This document shows positions 16,343-24,793 of a stretch of 64,000 bases of DNA, in pieces; the first letter of the stretch is position 1, and the number at the start of each line of letters is the position of its first letter. The translations under genes were made by a program, and so were the position numbers. This DNA is from Burkholderiaceae bacterium (GTDB lineage Bacteria > Pseudomonadota > Gammaproteobacteria > Burkholderiales > Burkholderiaceae_C). The notes beneath the pieces were generated by a model, which was given only the letters and a program-made list of their open reading frames with translations, searched no databases and was not told where the DNA came from. The stretch lies in contig JACKLM010000002.1 of the NCBI GenBank assembly GCA_024235895.1, forward strand, positions 620,001-684,000. Reading direction: 5' to 3'.

Positions 16343-17230
16343 TCAGCGGGCGATCGACCTGCGGCGCCGGGCCAGGCCCAGGCCAGCCACCGCCAGACCC
16401 ACGAGCGCCAAGCTTCCCGGCTCGGGGATAACCGTGTTGCCGCGCAGGTCGGCCGAACCCTGCAAGCACCATTCACCGACCACCGGGGCGCCGGTAAGGC
16501 AAGAGTCGGCAGACCCGTTGAGCACATCGAACGGGTTCAAGTTGTTGTTGTTGGCCGACTCGGTGTAGATGATGTCGGCGAACGTCCCGTTCGCGGTCAG
16601 AATCGTATTGGCGTCGAGAAAGGCTTCGACGAAGGCATCGCCCAAGCCATCCGCCAGATTGATCGAGAGAAGGCCGCCACCCGCGACGACGATCGAACCC
16701 GCACCCGCGCCGGCCAGTGTCTGGTTGACCTTGGTATCGGCCGCGAGCCCGTCCGCCGTTGCATCGGTGCCATTCTCTCCGTTCAGCGTCGCCCACGGCG
16801 TCAGCGCGCTGATGAAGGCCAAGTTGGCGGCCGAATCCTGAGTCAGGAGGTTCGCTGCCGGAGCGGCGGAGTAGTAGACAGTGATCTCCGTGTCGTCGAA
16901 GTACAGTGCCGTCTGACCCGGGTTACCGGTCGGGACGGCTGCCGACACCGTATTGGTGGCGATGAAGTACAACGAGCAGTTCGCGTTGTTGCCCTGGCAG
17001 TAGGTGACATCACCATTGACCGTAGCGATGTAGCCATAGCTGGTCGACGTGTCGCCCACCGCTTGCGCGAAGGTGGCAGCGATCGTGGCCGTCTCCAGGT
17101 GGCTCCGGAACGGATCCGAGCCCAGAACCCCGAAATCGATACCGCCGACGATGGCCGCGGATGCCGGCATGGACATCGCCAGCGCCCCAGCGGCCAGGGC
17201 CGTCGCCAGTCCTTGCTTCAACTTGACCAT
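16343..17230 (-). CDS. PEP-CTERM sorting-domain surface protein
   Basis: This 295-aa exported protein has a signal peptide (LATALAAGALAMSMPASA) and a C-terminal sorting signal: IPEPGSLALVGLAV, a hydrophobic helix, then RRRR (residues 267-295). These tails are cut and processed by exosortase A, so this is a predicted substrate of the XrtA encoded at the left edge. The central part is Asn/Thr/Ala-rich with several cysteines and resembles no domain I recognise. The second of two adjacent ATGs (17230) was chosen because the AGGAGG at 17237-17242 lies 6 bp upstream of it and only 3 bp from the first. It lies alone on the minus strand between two plus-strand gene sets, with its own sigma-54-like promoter and terminator. 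Confidence 0.92.
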   Translation of the reverse strand: MVKLKQGLATALAAGALAMSMPASAAIVGGIDFGVLGSDPFRSHLETATIAATFAQAVGDTSTSYGYIATVNGDVTYCQGNNANCSLYFIATNTVSAAVPTGNPGQTALYFDDTEITVYYSAAPAANLLTQDSAANLAFISALTPWATLNGENGTDATADGLAADTKVNQTLAGAGAGSIVVAGGGLLSINLADGLGDAFVEAFLDANTILTANGTFADIIYTESANNNNLNPFDVLNGSADSCLTGAPVVGEWCLQGSADLRGNTVIPEPGSLALVGLAVAGLGLARRRRSIAR

Positions 17231-17748
17231 CATGAACCTCCTTGACGAGTGCCAACCGCACACGCCTTCCAATGAGCAAACCGTATGCCAGCACCCTGCT
17301 GCGGCGAGATCAGCGGCCGAAAGTCTATATATGACAACTACTTGCTTGCTGTCGCCGAACAAGGCCGGCAAAGTGCCATGGATGGACGAAACGCCGATGT
17401 AAAGAAGATCGACAGTGCAGCCTCCGGGAGGGGCCCGGATGCCTCGCGCGGGTCAATGGTGCAAGCGACGTGCTTCCGCAGTCCGGGTGGCCGATCCCAG
17501 GTCAGGTGGGCGACCCGCCGGCGACGTGAGATGGTCCCTGCAGAACTTGCCCGTGGCGCGACGCTAGCCTCACGAACGACCCCCGCGAGCCGTGAGGGTC
17601 GGACGTCGCTGCGTCCCGAACGCCAACCCCGATGCCTGCAGACGCCCCGACGTCGACCGACCTGCGGGCACATCGGGCCCGTCTCCCGTTCTGCGGACAC
17701 GGTGACTGCAACGTATTTGTGCACATTTACACGTTCGGACAAGAAGAG
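17231..17748. other. Intergenic region between PEP-CTERM gene and LolA-like gene
   Basis: This 518-bp stretch has no convincing gene. It holds the minus-strand leader (about 120 nt) and sigma-54-like promoter of the PEP-CTERM gene, an unusually AT-rich patch (CTATATATGACAAC, about 17322-17335), and the upstream region of the plus-strand LolA-like gene, where I see no clear promoter. Confidence 0.6.
17364..17378 (-). promoter_or_regulatory. Sigma-54-type promoter of the PEP-CTERM gene
   Basis: On the minus strand the site reads TGGCAC, then N5, then CGGC, giving GG-N10-GC as required by RpoN. The -24 element is a perfect match and the -12 element keeps only the GC. The predicted start is near 17352, leaving a leader of about 120 nt. 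Sigma-54 use fits the PrsK/PrsR pair encoded at 24794-28343. Confidence 0.6.
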
Positions 17749-18546
17749 ATGGAACGACGAAGACTCCTGATCGCCCCGATGTTGATGATGCTCGCCAGGC
17801 AGGCGCGCTCGGACGGGTCCGCAGCACAGATCGCCGTGGCTGTCGCCGACCGTCCCGCCGGGCGCGACCTGACCACGCTCGGAACGTTGGAGCTCCGGGA
17901 CAAGGGAGGCGCAACGAGGACACGCGAGTTCGTTAGCTACCGCCGCGATACCGGGGTGGGCGGCAAGGCAAACCTGATTCGCTTCCTGTCGCCCGCGGAT
18001 ATCGCCGGCACGGCGCTGTTGAGCCTCTCCCGCAGCGACGGTGAGCAGGAGCAGTCGCTCTATCTGCCGGCCATGGACCGCGTGCGCCGGGTCGCCAGCG
18101 ACCGCAAGGCAGGCCGCTTCGTCGGTTCGGACATCTACTACGAGGATCTGCTGGAACGCCGGCCGCATCAGGATCGGCACCGCCTCCTCGGCAAGGAGGT
18201 GGTCGACGGCACGGTCTGCGACATGCTCGAAAGCGTCCCCGTCGAGGCGGGCACTTCGGCCTACCTCGGACGTGTCAGCTGGATCGACACGAAGACGCTG
18301 CTTCCACGGCGCGTCGACTACCACGAGCGGGATGCCGCCAAGGCGAGCAAGCGCTGGGAGTTGCTTGCCCATCGACGCGTCAAGGGCTACTGGACGGTGC
18401 TGGACAGCCGGGTGACGGACCTCGAGACCGGCCATTCCACCCGATTGACGGTGCACGAGGCGATCTACGATCGAGGATTGCCGGCCAGCTTGTTCACCCC
18501 CCGAGCGTTGGCCGACGAGACCCTCGAAGCCGAGTACCGCCCATGA
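17749..18546 (+). CDS. LolA-like outer-membrane lipoprotein-sorting protein
   Basis: This 265-aa periplasmic protein is of the LolA-like family usually annotated as outer membrane lipoprotein-sorting protein (PF17131). Family motifs seen include LIRFLSPADIAGTALL, LYLPAMDRVRRV, RFVGSDIYYEDL and DRGLPASLF. It has a short, weak signal segment (RRLLIAPMLMMLA). Such proteins are often encoded with RND/MMPL exporters and a DUF1302-type barrel, as here, and may carry a lipid-like cargo across the periplasm. The ATG at 17749 follows AAGAAGAG immediately; the inner ATGs at about residue 11 are alternatives. It overlaps the next gene by 4 bp (ATGA). Confidence 0.8.
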   Translation: MERRRLLIAPMLMMLARQARSDGSAAQIAVAVADRPAGRDLTTLGTLELRDKGGATRTREFVSYRRDTGVGGKANLIRFLSPADIAGTALLSLSRSDGEQEQSLYLPAMDRVRRVASDRKAGRFVGSDIYYEDLLERRPHQDRHRLLGKEVVDGTVCDMLESVPVEAGTSAYLGRVSWIDTKTLLPRRVDYHERDAAKASKRWELLAHRRVKGYWTVLDSRVTDLETGHSTRLTVHEAIYDRGLPASLFTPRALADETLEAEYRP

Positions 18547-19985
18547 CACGCTTCCCTATCCGTAAGGCCGGACCAGCCGCGCTGGCCGTCGCGGCGATCC
18601 TGATGCCCCTGGCGCCGCCCGCGATCGCGCTGGAGACGGCGTCTGCCGCTCGCCCGCCCATGGCCGTGCAGCCGGCGAGCGAGTCGCTCCCCCTTGCGCG
18701 TCCGGCCGCAGCCGAAGCCATGCATCTTGCGCAGACGGACAAGGCGGCGGTCGATGCGCCGACGCGGCGCCCTGTGAGCGCCCTCAGGCCGCTGTGGCGC
18801 TGGGGCGTCGAGAGCGTGCTCGTCGAGGCGGGTGCCCTGCCCGACGCGCCCGAGGCGGATCACCAGTTCTGGCTGCGCGCCAGCCCCTACGCCTTGTGGC
18901 AACCCGCCCGGGGCTGGGAGATCCGTGTGGGCTCGCAGATCGACGCGTCCGCGCAAGGTGGCGGCCCGGAAGGTTTCGACCGCATCCGTGCGCGACTGGG
19001 CGAGAGCTATCTGCGCTACCGCCAGGGCGGGACCCGGTTGACACTCGGCGCGCAGACCGTCGTCTGGGGCCGCGTCGACGAGATGCCGCTGATCGACCGC
19101 GTCAGCCGCGCCGATCTCAACCGCTTCGTGCTGGACGATCTGCCCGACCGCCGCCTGCCGCTGCCCGCCCTGCGCTGGGAGCAGACCCTGGGCGACTTCA
19201 AGGTCGACGCCGTCGCGCTGCTGGGATTCCGTGGCGCCGCACTTCCCGACGCGCGCAGCGTGTGGAGCCCGGTCGACACGACCACGGGCGAGGTACTCGG
19301 GCTGCCGGGAGACCCGGCCCGCGAGGCCTTTGTTCGCGCGGCCCGCCTGCGGCAGGACGACCCCCGGACAGGGGGCGCCGCAGCGCGGCTGACCTGGACG
19401 GGCGAGGGGCTGGACCTCGGCCTGACGCTGGCCCGCACGCGGCAGTCCCTTCCCTACTACCTGCCGGATCTCGCGAGCGGGACGCTGACCGCAACCCATC
19501 CCTACGTACGCTTCGCCGCGGCGGACGCGGAGCTCGCGACCGCCGCGGTCACCTGGCGCACCGAGCTGGCCTGGTCGGACGGACTGCCGGTCACCGCCGC
19601 GGCAGGCGGGATGCTGCGGCGCAGCGCAGTCGAGTGGGTGGGCGCGATGGAGTTCTTTCCCGGCGGCGAGGACACCCGCGTCAACCTGCAGCTGGCCGCG
19701 CGTCGCATCCGGGGCGGGCAACCCGTCCTGGAGCGGCGGGCCTACACGGCCGTCAACGGCGAGGTCGAGACGGCATTCGGCCACGGGCGCTGGAAGGTTG
19801 CGCTGCGTTTCAACCTGGGGCTGAACGTGCACGATGTCTATCTGGCGCCGCGGTTGAGCTACGTCGGCTGGGAGCCGCACGAGCTCTACGTGACGGCGCA
19901 TGCCTTCGACGGCAGCGAGCGCACGCTGGGCGGGTTCCACCGCCGCCACGATCTGCTGGCCGTGGGGCTGAAGACGCGCTTCTGA
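18543..19985 (+). CDS. Outer-membrane beta-barrel protein (DUF1302-like)
   Basis: This 480-aa protein has an N-terminal signal segment (about residues 9-30), an Ala/Pro-rich linker to about residue 80, and then strands alternating with Arg-rich loops. It ends in LAVGLKTRF with the terminal Phe of an outer-membrane barrel. GTRLTLGAQTVVWGRVDE and RADLNRFVLDDL resemble DUF1302-type barrels. It is encoded between the LolA-like gene and the RND exporter, so it probably forms the outer-membrane part of a three-protein export or lipid-transfer route. The exact family is tentative. Confidence 0.7.
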   Translation: MTRFPIRKAGPAALAVAAILMPLAPPAIALETASAARPPMAVQPASESLPLARPAAAEAMHLAQTDKAAVDAPTRRPVSALRPLWRWGVESVLVEAGALPDAPEADHQFWLRASPYALWQPARGWEIRVGSQIDASAQGGGPEGFDRIRARLGESYLRYRQGGTRLTLGAQTVVWGRVDEMPLIDRVSRADLNRFVLDDLPDRRLPLPALRWEQTLGDFKVDAVALLGFRGAALPDARSVWSPVDTTTGEVLGLPGDPAREAFVRAARLRQDDPRTGGAAARLTWTGEGLDLGLTLARTRQSLPYYLPDLASGTLTATHPYVRFAAADAELATAAVTWRTELAWSDGLPVTAAAGGMLRRSAVEWVGAMEFFPGGEDTRVNLQLAARRIRGGQPVLERRAYTAVNGEVETAFGHGRWKVALRFNLGLNVHDVYLAPRLSYVGWEPHELYVTAHAFDGSERTLGGFHRRHDLLAVGLKTRF

Positions 19986-20025
19986 GCGATGGAGCCTCCA
20001 CGCTCGCTGGTACCCGCTGCCCCTC

Positions 20026-23004
20026 GTGGGCGCGTTCGGTGCCGTCGGGCGGCCGGGCGCCACTGAGCACGGGACCGTGTCGAGCACCCAGGCCCCGGGG
20101 ACCCGCCCAGGCCATCCGGGCGAGCCCGCGTCGACCCGCAGGCGGCGCTGGCCGGTGCTGCCCTGGGCCCTGGCGCTGGCCATCGTCGTGCTGCTGCACG
20201 GCGTGTCGGCGTGGTACGTGCTGCGTCTTTACCTGAACAACGCCCCCGATCTTTACTACCCCGCCGGCTCGCCCGCGGTGGAGTTGCGCGACGAGCTGCG
20301 GCGCCAGTTCCCGAGCGATGAGCTGCTGACGGTCGTCTTCCAGGGGCCCGACCTCTACGGCCGCGGCTTCCTGACCCGGCTGGACGGACTGGCGCGCGAG
20401 CTGCAACGCCACCCGCTGGTGGACCGCGTGACGACCGTCACGACGCTGGAGCGTATCTCGGGGTCCGAGGACGGCTTCGCGGTCGGTGCGCTGGTCGACG
20501 AAGGCGCGATCGACGATCTGACCGGTGACGCGCTGCGCCAACGCGTACTCGGGGACCGCTTCGCGCCCGGGCTGCTGGCCTCGCGCGACGGCAGCACGAT
20601 GGCGATGGCGGTCCGGCCGAAGGAGCTGGCCGGCAGCGCCGAGCGGCTGCAGCTTCAGCTGGCCACGATCGCGGCGGTGCGCGATGCCGGCCTGCTGAGC
20701 TATTACGCGGGTGACGCCGGCCCGATCACCGTCGACGTCGCCCAGCTGATGTCGATGATGCGGGACACCCAGGTCTTCGTACCACTGACCGCCTCGATCG
20801 GACTGCTGCTGCTGGGCTGGGTGGTGGGCCGGCTGAGGCCGGTGGTGATCGGCGCGGTGGCGATGTCGACCGTGATCCTGCCCGTGATCGCGGGCGTCGC
20901 GGCCACCGGGCAGCCCTACACGATGGCCACCGCCATCCTGCCGAGCCTGCTGGCTGCCTACACGATGGCCACGTTGCTGCACTTCTACGGAGCCGTGCAA
21001 CGCGCTCAGTCCGGGCGGTTGTCGCGCCGGCATTCCGTCGAACGCGGCCTGAGCGAAACGCTGCGCCCTGGCATGTACAACGTGCTGACCACCTGCGCGG
21101 GCCTGCTCAGCCTGACGCTGGTACCGATGCCTCCGATCCAGGTCTTCGGTTTAGCCGGCGCTGCCGGCACTGCACTGGTTTTCCTGACCGTCTACGTGCT
21201 CGTGCCTCCGTTCCTCATGCGCTGGGACAACCGACGATGGCCGACACGCCGCTCGACGATGGGTCACATGGGTCGGGCGGCCACACGCATGGCGCTGTGG
21301 TCGATTCGGCATGCGCGCCCCGTGGTCGGCGGCTTCATACTGCTCGGGCTGCTCGGGCTGCCTATGGTCGCCTCGGTGGAGGTGGAGACCGATGTGCTGG
21401 CCTTCTTCGCGCCGTCGCACCCGGTCAATCGGGCGACCGACCTCGTCGAGACCAAGCTGGCCGGCGTCACATCGCTCGAGGTCTCGGTCCGCGCATCGCA
21501 GCGCGACGGCCTGCAGCGCGCTCAGGCCCTGCATGCGCTTCGCGCGCTGCAGGACTGGATGGAGTCGCTGCCCGAGATCGACCGCACGGTATCGATGGTC
21601 GACCTGGTGGAGGAGATGCACTGGGCGATGAACGAGGAGCGCGAGGGGTTTCGCGCGCTGCCCCCCGACGACGCGCTCATCAGCCAGTACCTGCTCATCT
21701 ACGACGGCAACGACCTGTGGGAGCTCGTCGACCGCGACTTCCAGCACGCGCGACTGATGCTCAACCTGAACGTCCACGGCGCCCGCGAGATCGGCCGCAC
21801 GATCGACCGCATCCGCGCGTACCTGGCCGAGCACCCGCTGCCGGTGGGGATGTCGGTGGATATAGGCGGCTACGGCCGGCTCTTCGCCGACCAGGTGGAT
21901 CTGCTCGTCAGCGGCCAGATCAAGAGCTTCGCCAGTGCCTTCGTGCAGATCTTCCTGCTGATGGCGCTGCTGTGGCGCTCGTTCACATCGTCGGCAGTGT
22001 GCATGCTGCCCAACGTGGCGCCGCTGTTCTTCATCTTCGTGTTGATGGGCGCGACGGGCATCCATCTGGACATGGCCACGGTGATGATCGCGGGCGTGGT
22101 GCTGGGCATCACGGTCGACGACACGATCCACCTCTTCCACGGCTACCGCGAGCGTCTGCGCCGCGGCATGTCGCCAGCGATGGCGATCGCACGCGCCTAT
22201 CGGTCGGCCGGGCGCGCGGTGCTGGCCACGACCGTGCTGCTGACAGCGCAGTTCGCGCTGCTGGCGACCTCGGATTTCATCCCCACCGCCAACTTCGGGC
22301 TCATGACCGCGGTGGGGCTGTTCGCCGGGCAGGCCGGCGAGCTGTTCCTGTTGCCGGCGCTGCTGGCGCTGCTGCACGCGCGGCGTCGTGGGGCGCCCTG
22401 GAAGGCTTTGTGGAAGGGTCGTGGGCCGCCCGCACTCACGCCGGCGCCGGCGGCCACCGAGTGGGCGCCGACGGTGTTGATCGAGCGCGAGGGGCTGTCT
22501 GATCCAGGCATGAGCAGCCTGCCGCGGAACACGCAAGACCGGGGCTCGGGCGATACCGGGCTGCGCCCGGCCGCGGCGGCCGCTGCCCCCGCGGGCGCGG
22601 CCCCGCCTTCCGACATGGCCGATCTGCGCCGGGTCGCCGATGGCTGCCCATCGGTGATGGCGTCGGTGCAGGATGGACCCGACATCCAGCGCACCGCCGA
22701 GGCGGTGACTGCGAGAATTCTCGTATGCCAGGGGCCGGCATGCCTGGCACGAGGGGGCGACGAGCTCTGGCGCGCACTGGTCGAGGCCATGCCGGGTGCG
22801 ACCGTCGCAGCCGGCGGCTCGCCGACCCGGGTCGCCGATGTGGCGGCGACGCCGACAGGCTGCCTGGGTGCATGCGCCCAGGCACCCGTTGTCTATGTCG
22901 TCGCGGACCCGGTCGACGCCGGCGCCGAAGGCGTCGAGGCGATGGTGGATCGAACGCTGGCCAGAGCACGCGAATTGGACCTGGGACCTGCGTCCCGCCC
23001 CTGA
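20026..23004 (+). CDS. RND/MMPL exporter fused to a thioredoxin-like 2Fe-2S ferredoxin domain
   Basis: This 992-aa protein starts with a membrane helix (about residues 45-65). It has two MMPL/RND repeats, each with a periplasmic loop and a set of helices. GITVDDTIHLFHGYRERL is a typical SSD/RND segment. The transporter part ends near residue 790. After an Ala/Pro-rich linker, residues 896-985 form a separate domain with four cysteines: Cys901-x4-Cys906 and Cys946-x3-Cys950, in VCQGPAC and GCLGACAQAPVVYV. This pattern is that of thioredoxin-like 2Fe-2S ferredoxins. The GTG at 20026 is the first possible start; a GTG at 20077 is an alternative. No strong ribosome-binding site is visible for either. 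Confidence 0.8.
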   Translation: MGAFGAVGRPGATEHGTVSSTQAPGTRPGHPGEPASTRRRRWPVLPWALALAIVVLLHGVSAWYVLRLYLNNAPDLYYPAGSPAVELRDELRRQFPSDELLTVVFQGPDLYGRGFLTRLDGLARELQRHPLVDRVTTVTTLERISGSEDGFAVGALVDEGAIDDLTGDALRQRVLGDRFAPGLLASRDGSTMAMAVRPKELAGSAERLQLQLATIAAVRDAGLLSYYAGDAGPITVDVAQLMSMMRDTQVFVPLTASIGLLLLGWVVGRLRPVVIGAVAMSTVILPVIAGVAATGQPYTMATAILPSLLAAYTMATLLHFYGAVQRAQSGRLSRRHSVERGLSETLRPGMYNVLTTCAGLLSLTLVPMPPIQVFGLAGAAGTALVFLTVYVLVPPFLMRWDNRRWPTRRSTMGHMGRAATRMALWSIRHARPVVGGFILLGLLGLPMVASVEVETDVLAFFAPSHPVNRATDLVETKLAGVTSLEVSVRASQRDGLQRAQALHALRALQDWMESLPEIDRTVSMVDLVEEMHWAMNEEREGFRALPPDDALISQYLLIYDGNDLWELVDRDFQHARLMLNLNVHGAREIGRTIDRIRAYLAEHPLPVGMSVDIGGYGRLFADQVDLLVSGQIKSFASAFVQIFLLMALLWRSFTSSAVCMLPNVAPLFFIFVLMGATGIHLDMATVMIAGVVLGITVDDTIHLFHGYRERLRRGMSPAMAIARAYRSAGRAVLATTVLLTAQFALLATSDFIPTANFGLMTAVGLFAGQAGELFLLPALLALLHARRRGAPWKALWKGRGPPALTPAPAATEWAPTVLIEREGLSDPGMSSLPRNTQDRGSGDTGLRPAAAAAAPAGAAPPSDMADLRRVADGCPSVMASVQDGPDIQRTAEAVTARILVCQGPACLARGGDELWRALVEAMPGATVAAGGSPTRVADVAATPTGCLGACAQAPVVYVVADPVDAGAEGVEAMVDRTLARARELDLGPASRP

Positions 23005-23305
23005 CGGCGCCGCTGCCAAGGCCGGCGGCGCGAGTGCACCGCACGCCCGATCCATGCCTTAGTGCACGCGGCCGGCGGCGCCGTCGGGCGCACCGTCAAC
23101 GCGCGGCCATCGAGGCGCTGCATAGTGCGACCGTTCCCGGGCCCCGCGCGTCGAGAAGCCTTCGCGGACTGTGATGACACCCCCTGACCCGGGGATGCCA
23201 CGAACTGTCGATTCTTCTTACAGTTCTGGCAGCACAGGCCCGTTTCCCCGCCCGGCCGGTCGGGGTCTTCAGGCCACGGCGCAGCAGGACACGACCCCAT
23301 CGCCC
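23005..23305. other. Intergenic region upstream of the EpsB-type transferase
   Basis: About 300 bp without a convincing gene. The frame can be read upstream to 23171, but the residues before 23306 are Ser/Pro-rich and not typical of the family. The region holds a small inverted repeat (23203-23225) in a locally AT-richer patch and no sigma-54 site that I could find. Confidence 0.55.
23203..23225. repeat. Inverted repeat AACTGT-N11-ACAGTT
   Basis: Exact 6-bp arms flank an 11-bp T/C-rich spacer, about 80 bp upstream of the sugar transferase start. This is a possible operator. The arms are short enough that chance cannot be excluded. Confidence 0.35.
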
Positions 23306-24688
23306 ATGATCCGAATCTTCAACCACTACATGCACCGCCGTACCCTGCTCGGGATCCTGTCCGACCTGGGCTTCATCGTGGTGGCGATGATCGTGGTCTT
23401 CGCCGCCACCGCCGGCGGCATCGAGGGGTTGCTGCCGCTGGCCGCGCCGCAGGTGCTGTCGCTGGCGGCCGGCATGTTCGTCATCAACACCGCCTCCGGC
23501 CTGTACCAGCCTGCTCCCAGCTTCACCCCGACCCAGGCTGCCGCGCGCGCGGCGCTGGCGCTGACACTGGCGCTGCCGCTGACCTGGCTGCTGTTCGGGC
23601 TGCTGCCGGCCGAGCTGCCGAGCCGCGACGCGATCCGCGCGGCGGCGATGGTCGGCGTGGGCGTCGTCATCCTGCGCCGTGTCTACGCCACCGCCTCGGC
23701 CAGCAGCCACGGCGTGCGTACGCGCATCCTGGTGCTGGGCTGCGGGCCGGCGGCGCAGTTGGTGACCAACACGCTGCGCCAGGCGGATCCGCACGCGCAG
23801 GTGGTCGGCTACTACCCTAGCCCGAACGAATCGGGCTGCGCGGTGGACCGTCAGTTCGTGCTCGGCGCCGGGCAGTCGCTGACCGACACCGCGCGCGCGC
23901 TGGGCGCCGACGAGATCGTCGTCGCACTGACCGAGCGCCGCGCCGGCAGCATGCCCCTGCGCGAGCTGCTGGACTGCAAGCTGCAGGGAATCCGCGTCTT
24001 CGACGTGAACACGCACTTCGAGAAGACGCTCGGCCAGATCAGGCTCGGCTTCGCCAACGCCGGCTGGATGATCTTCGGCGACGGGTTCAAGCAGGGTTTC
24101 TGGCGCAGCGCGATCAAGCGTACGTTCGACGTCGTCTTCTCGCTCGTCTTGACCGTGCTGACGGCGCCGATCATGCTGCTCGCGGCCGTCGCGATCAAGC
24201 TCGACAGCCGCGGCCCGGTGCTGTACCGGCAGGAGCGGCTGGGGCAATACGGGCGGCCGTTCATGGTGACGAAGTTCCGCAGCATGCGCGACGACGCCGA
24301 GCGCGATGGCAGGCCGCGCTGGGCGACGGCGGACGACGACCGCATCACGCGCGTGGGCGCCCTCATGCGCAAGACGCGCATCGACGAGCTTCCGCAGCTG
24401 TTCAACGTGCTCAAGGGCGAGATGAGCCTGGTCGGGCCGCGGCCCGAGCGTGCCTTCTTCGTCGAGCAGCTGACCGAGCAGATCCCGTTCTTCGCCGTGC
24501 GGCACTCGGTCAAGCCGGGGGTGACGGGCTGGGCGCAGGTGCGTTACCAGTACGGTGCCACGGTCGAGGACGCGGCCGAGAAGCTCCAGTACGACCTGTA
24601 CTACGTGAAGAACCACTCGCTGTTCCTGGATCTGATGATCCTGTTCGAGACGGTGGCGGTGGTGCTGACCGGCAAGGGCGCGCGCTGA
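23306..24688 (+). CDS. XrtA-system undecaprenyl-phosphate sugar transferase (EpsB/WcaJ type)
   Basis: This 460-aa polyprenyl glycosylphosphotransferase is of the exosortase A group (TIGR03013). Membrane helices occupy the first 150 residues. A Rossmann-like CoA-binding-type domain follows (RILVLGCGPAAQLV). The catalytic bacterial sugar transferase domain has KRTFDVVFSL, DSRGPVLYRQERLGQYGRPF, KFRSMR, RKTRIDELPQLFNVLKGEMS, VGPRPER and KPGVTGWAQVRY. It should load the first sugar onto undecaprenyl phosphate for the exopolysaccharide. The start at ATG 23306 (MIRIFNHYMHRRT) is the usual family N-terminus. It is followed by prsK after 105 bp. Confidence 0.93.
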   Translation: MIRIFNHYMHRRTLLGILSDLGFIVVAMIVVFAATAGGIEGLLPLAAPQVLSLAAGMFVINTASGLYQPAPSFTPTQAAARAALALTLALPLTWLLFGLLPAELPSRDAIRAAAMVGVGVVILRRVYATASASSHGVRTRILVLGCGPAAQLVTNTLRQADPHAQVVGYYPSPNESGCAVDRQFVLGAGQSLTDTARALGADEIVVALTERRAGSMPLRELLDCKLQGIRVFDVNTHFEKTLGQIRLGFANAGWMIFGDGFKQGFWRSAIKRTFDVVFSLVLTVLTAPIMLLAAVAIKLDSRGPVLYRQERLGQYGRPFMVTKFRSMRDDAERDGRPRWATADDDRITRVGALMRKTRIDELPQLFNVLKGEMSLVGPRPERAFFVEQLTEQIPFFAVRHSVKPGVTGWAQVRYQYGATVEDAAEKLQYDLYYVKNHSLFLDLMILFETVAVVLTGKGAR

Positions 24689-24793
24689 CCACGCGCGGCG
24701 GCAGGGACCGGCGCGCATTTGTTGCCGGACCCGGCCCCGGCGTGCGCGCCGCCCGGTAGCCGCGGCCGCGGCGCTGTGGTCTGATCCGCCCTC

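Noticed and set aside
23171..23305. An extended N-terminus of the EpsB-type transferase from 23171
   Set aside because: The 45 added residues are Ser/Pro-rich and precede the normal family start MIRIFNHY.
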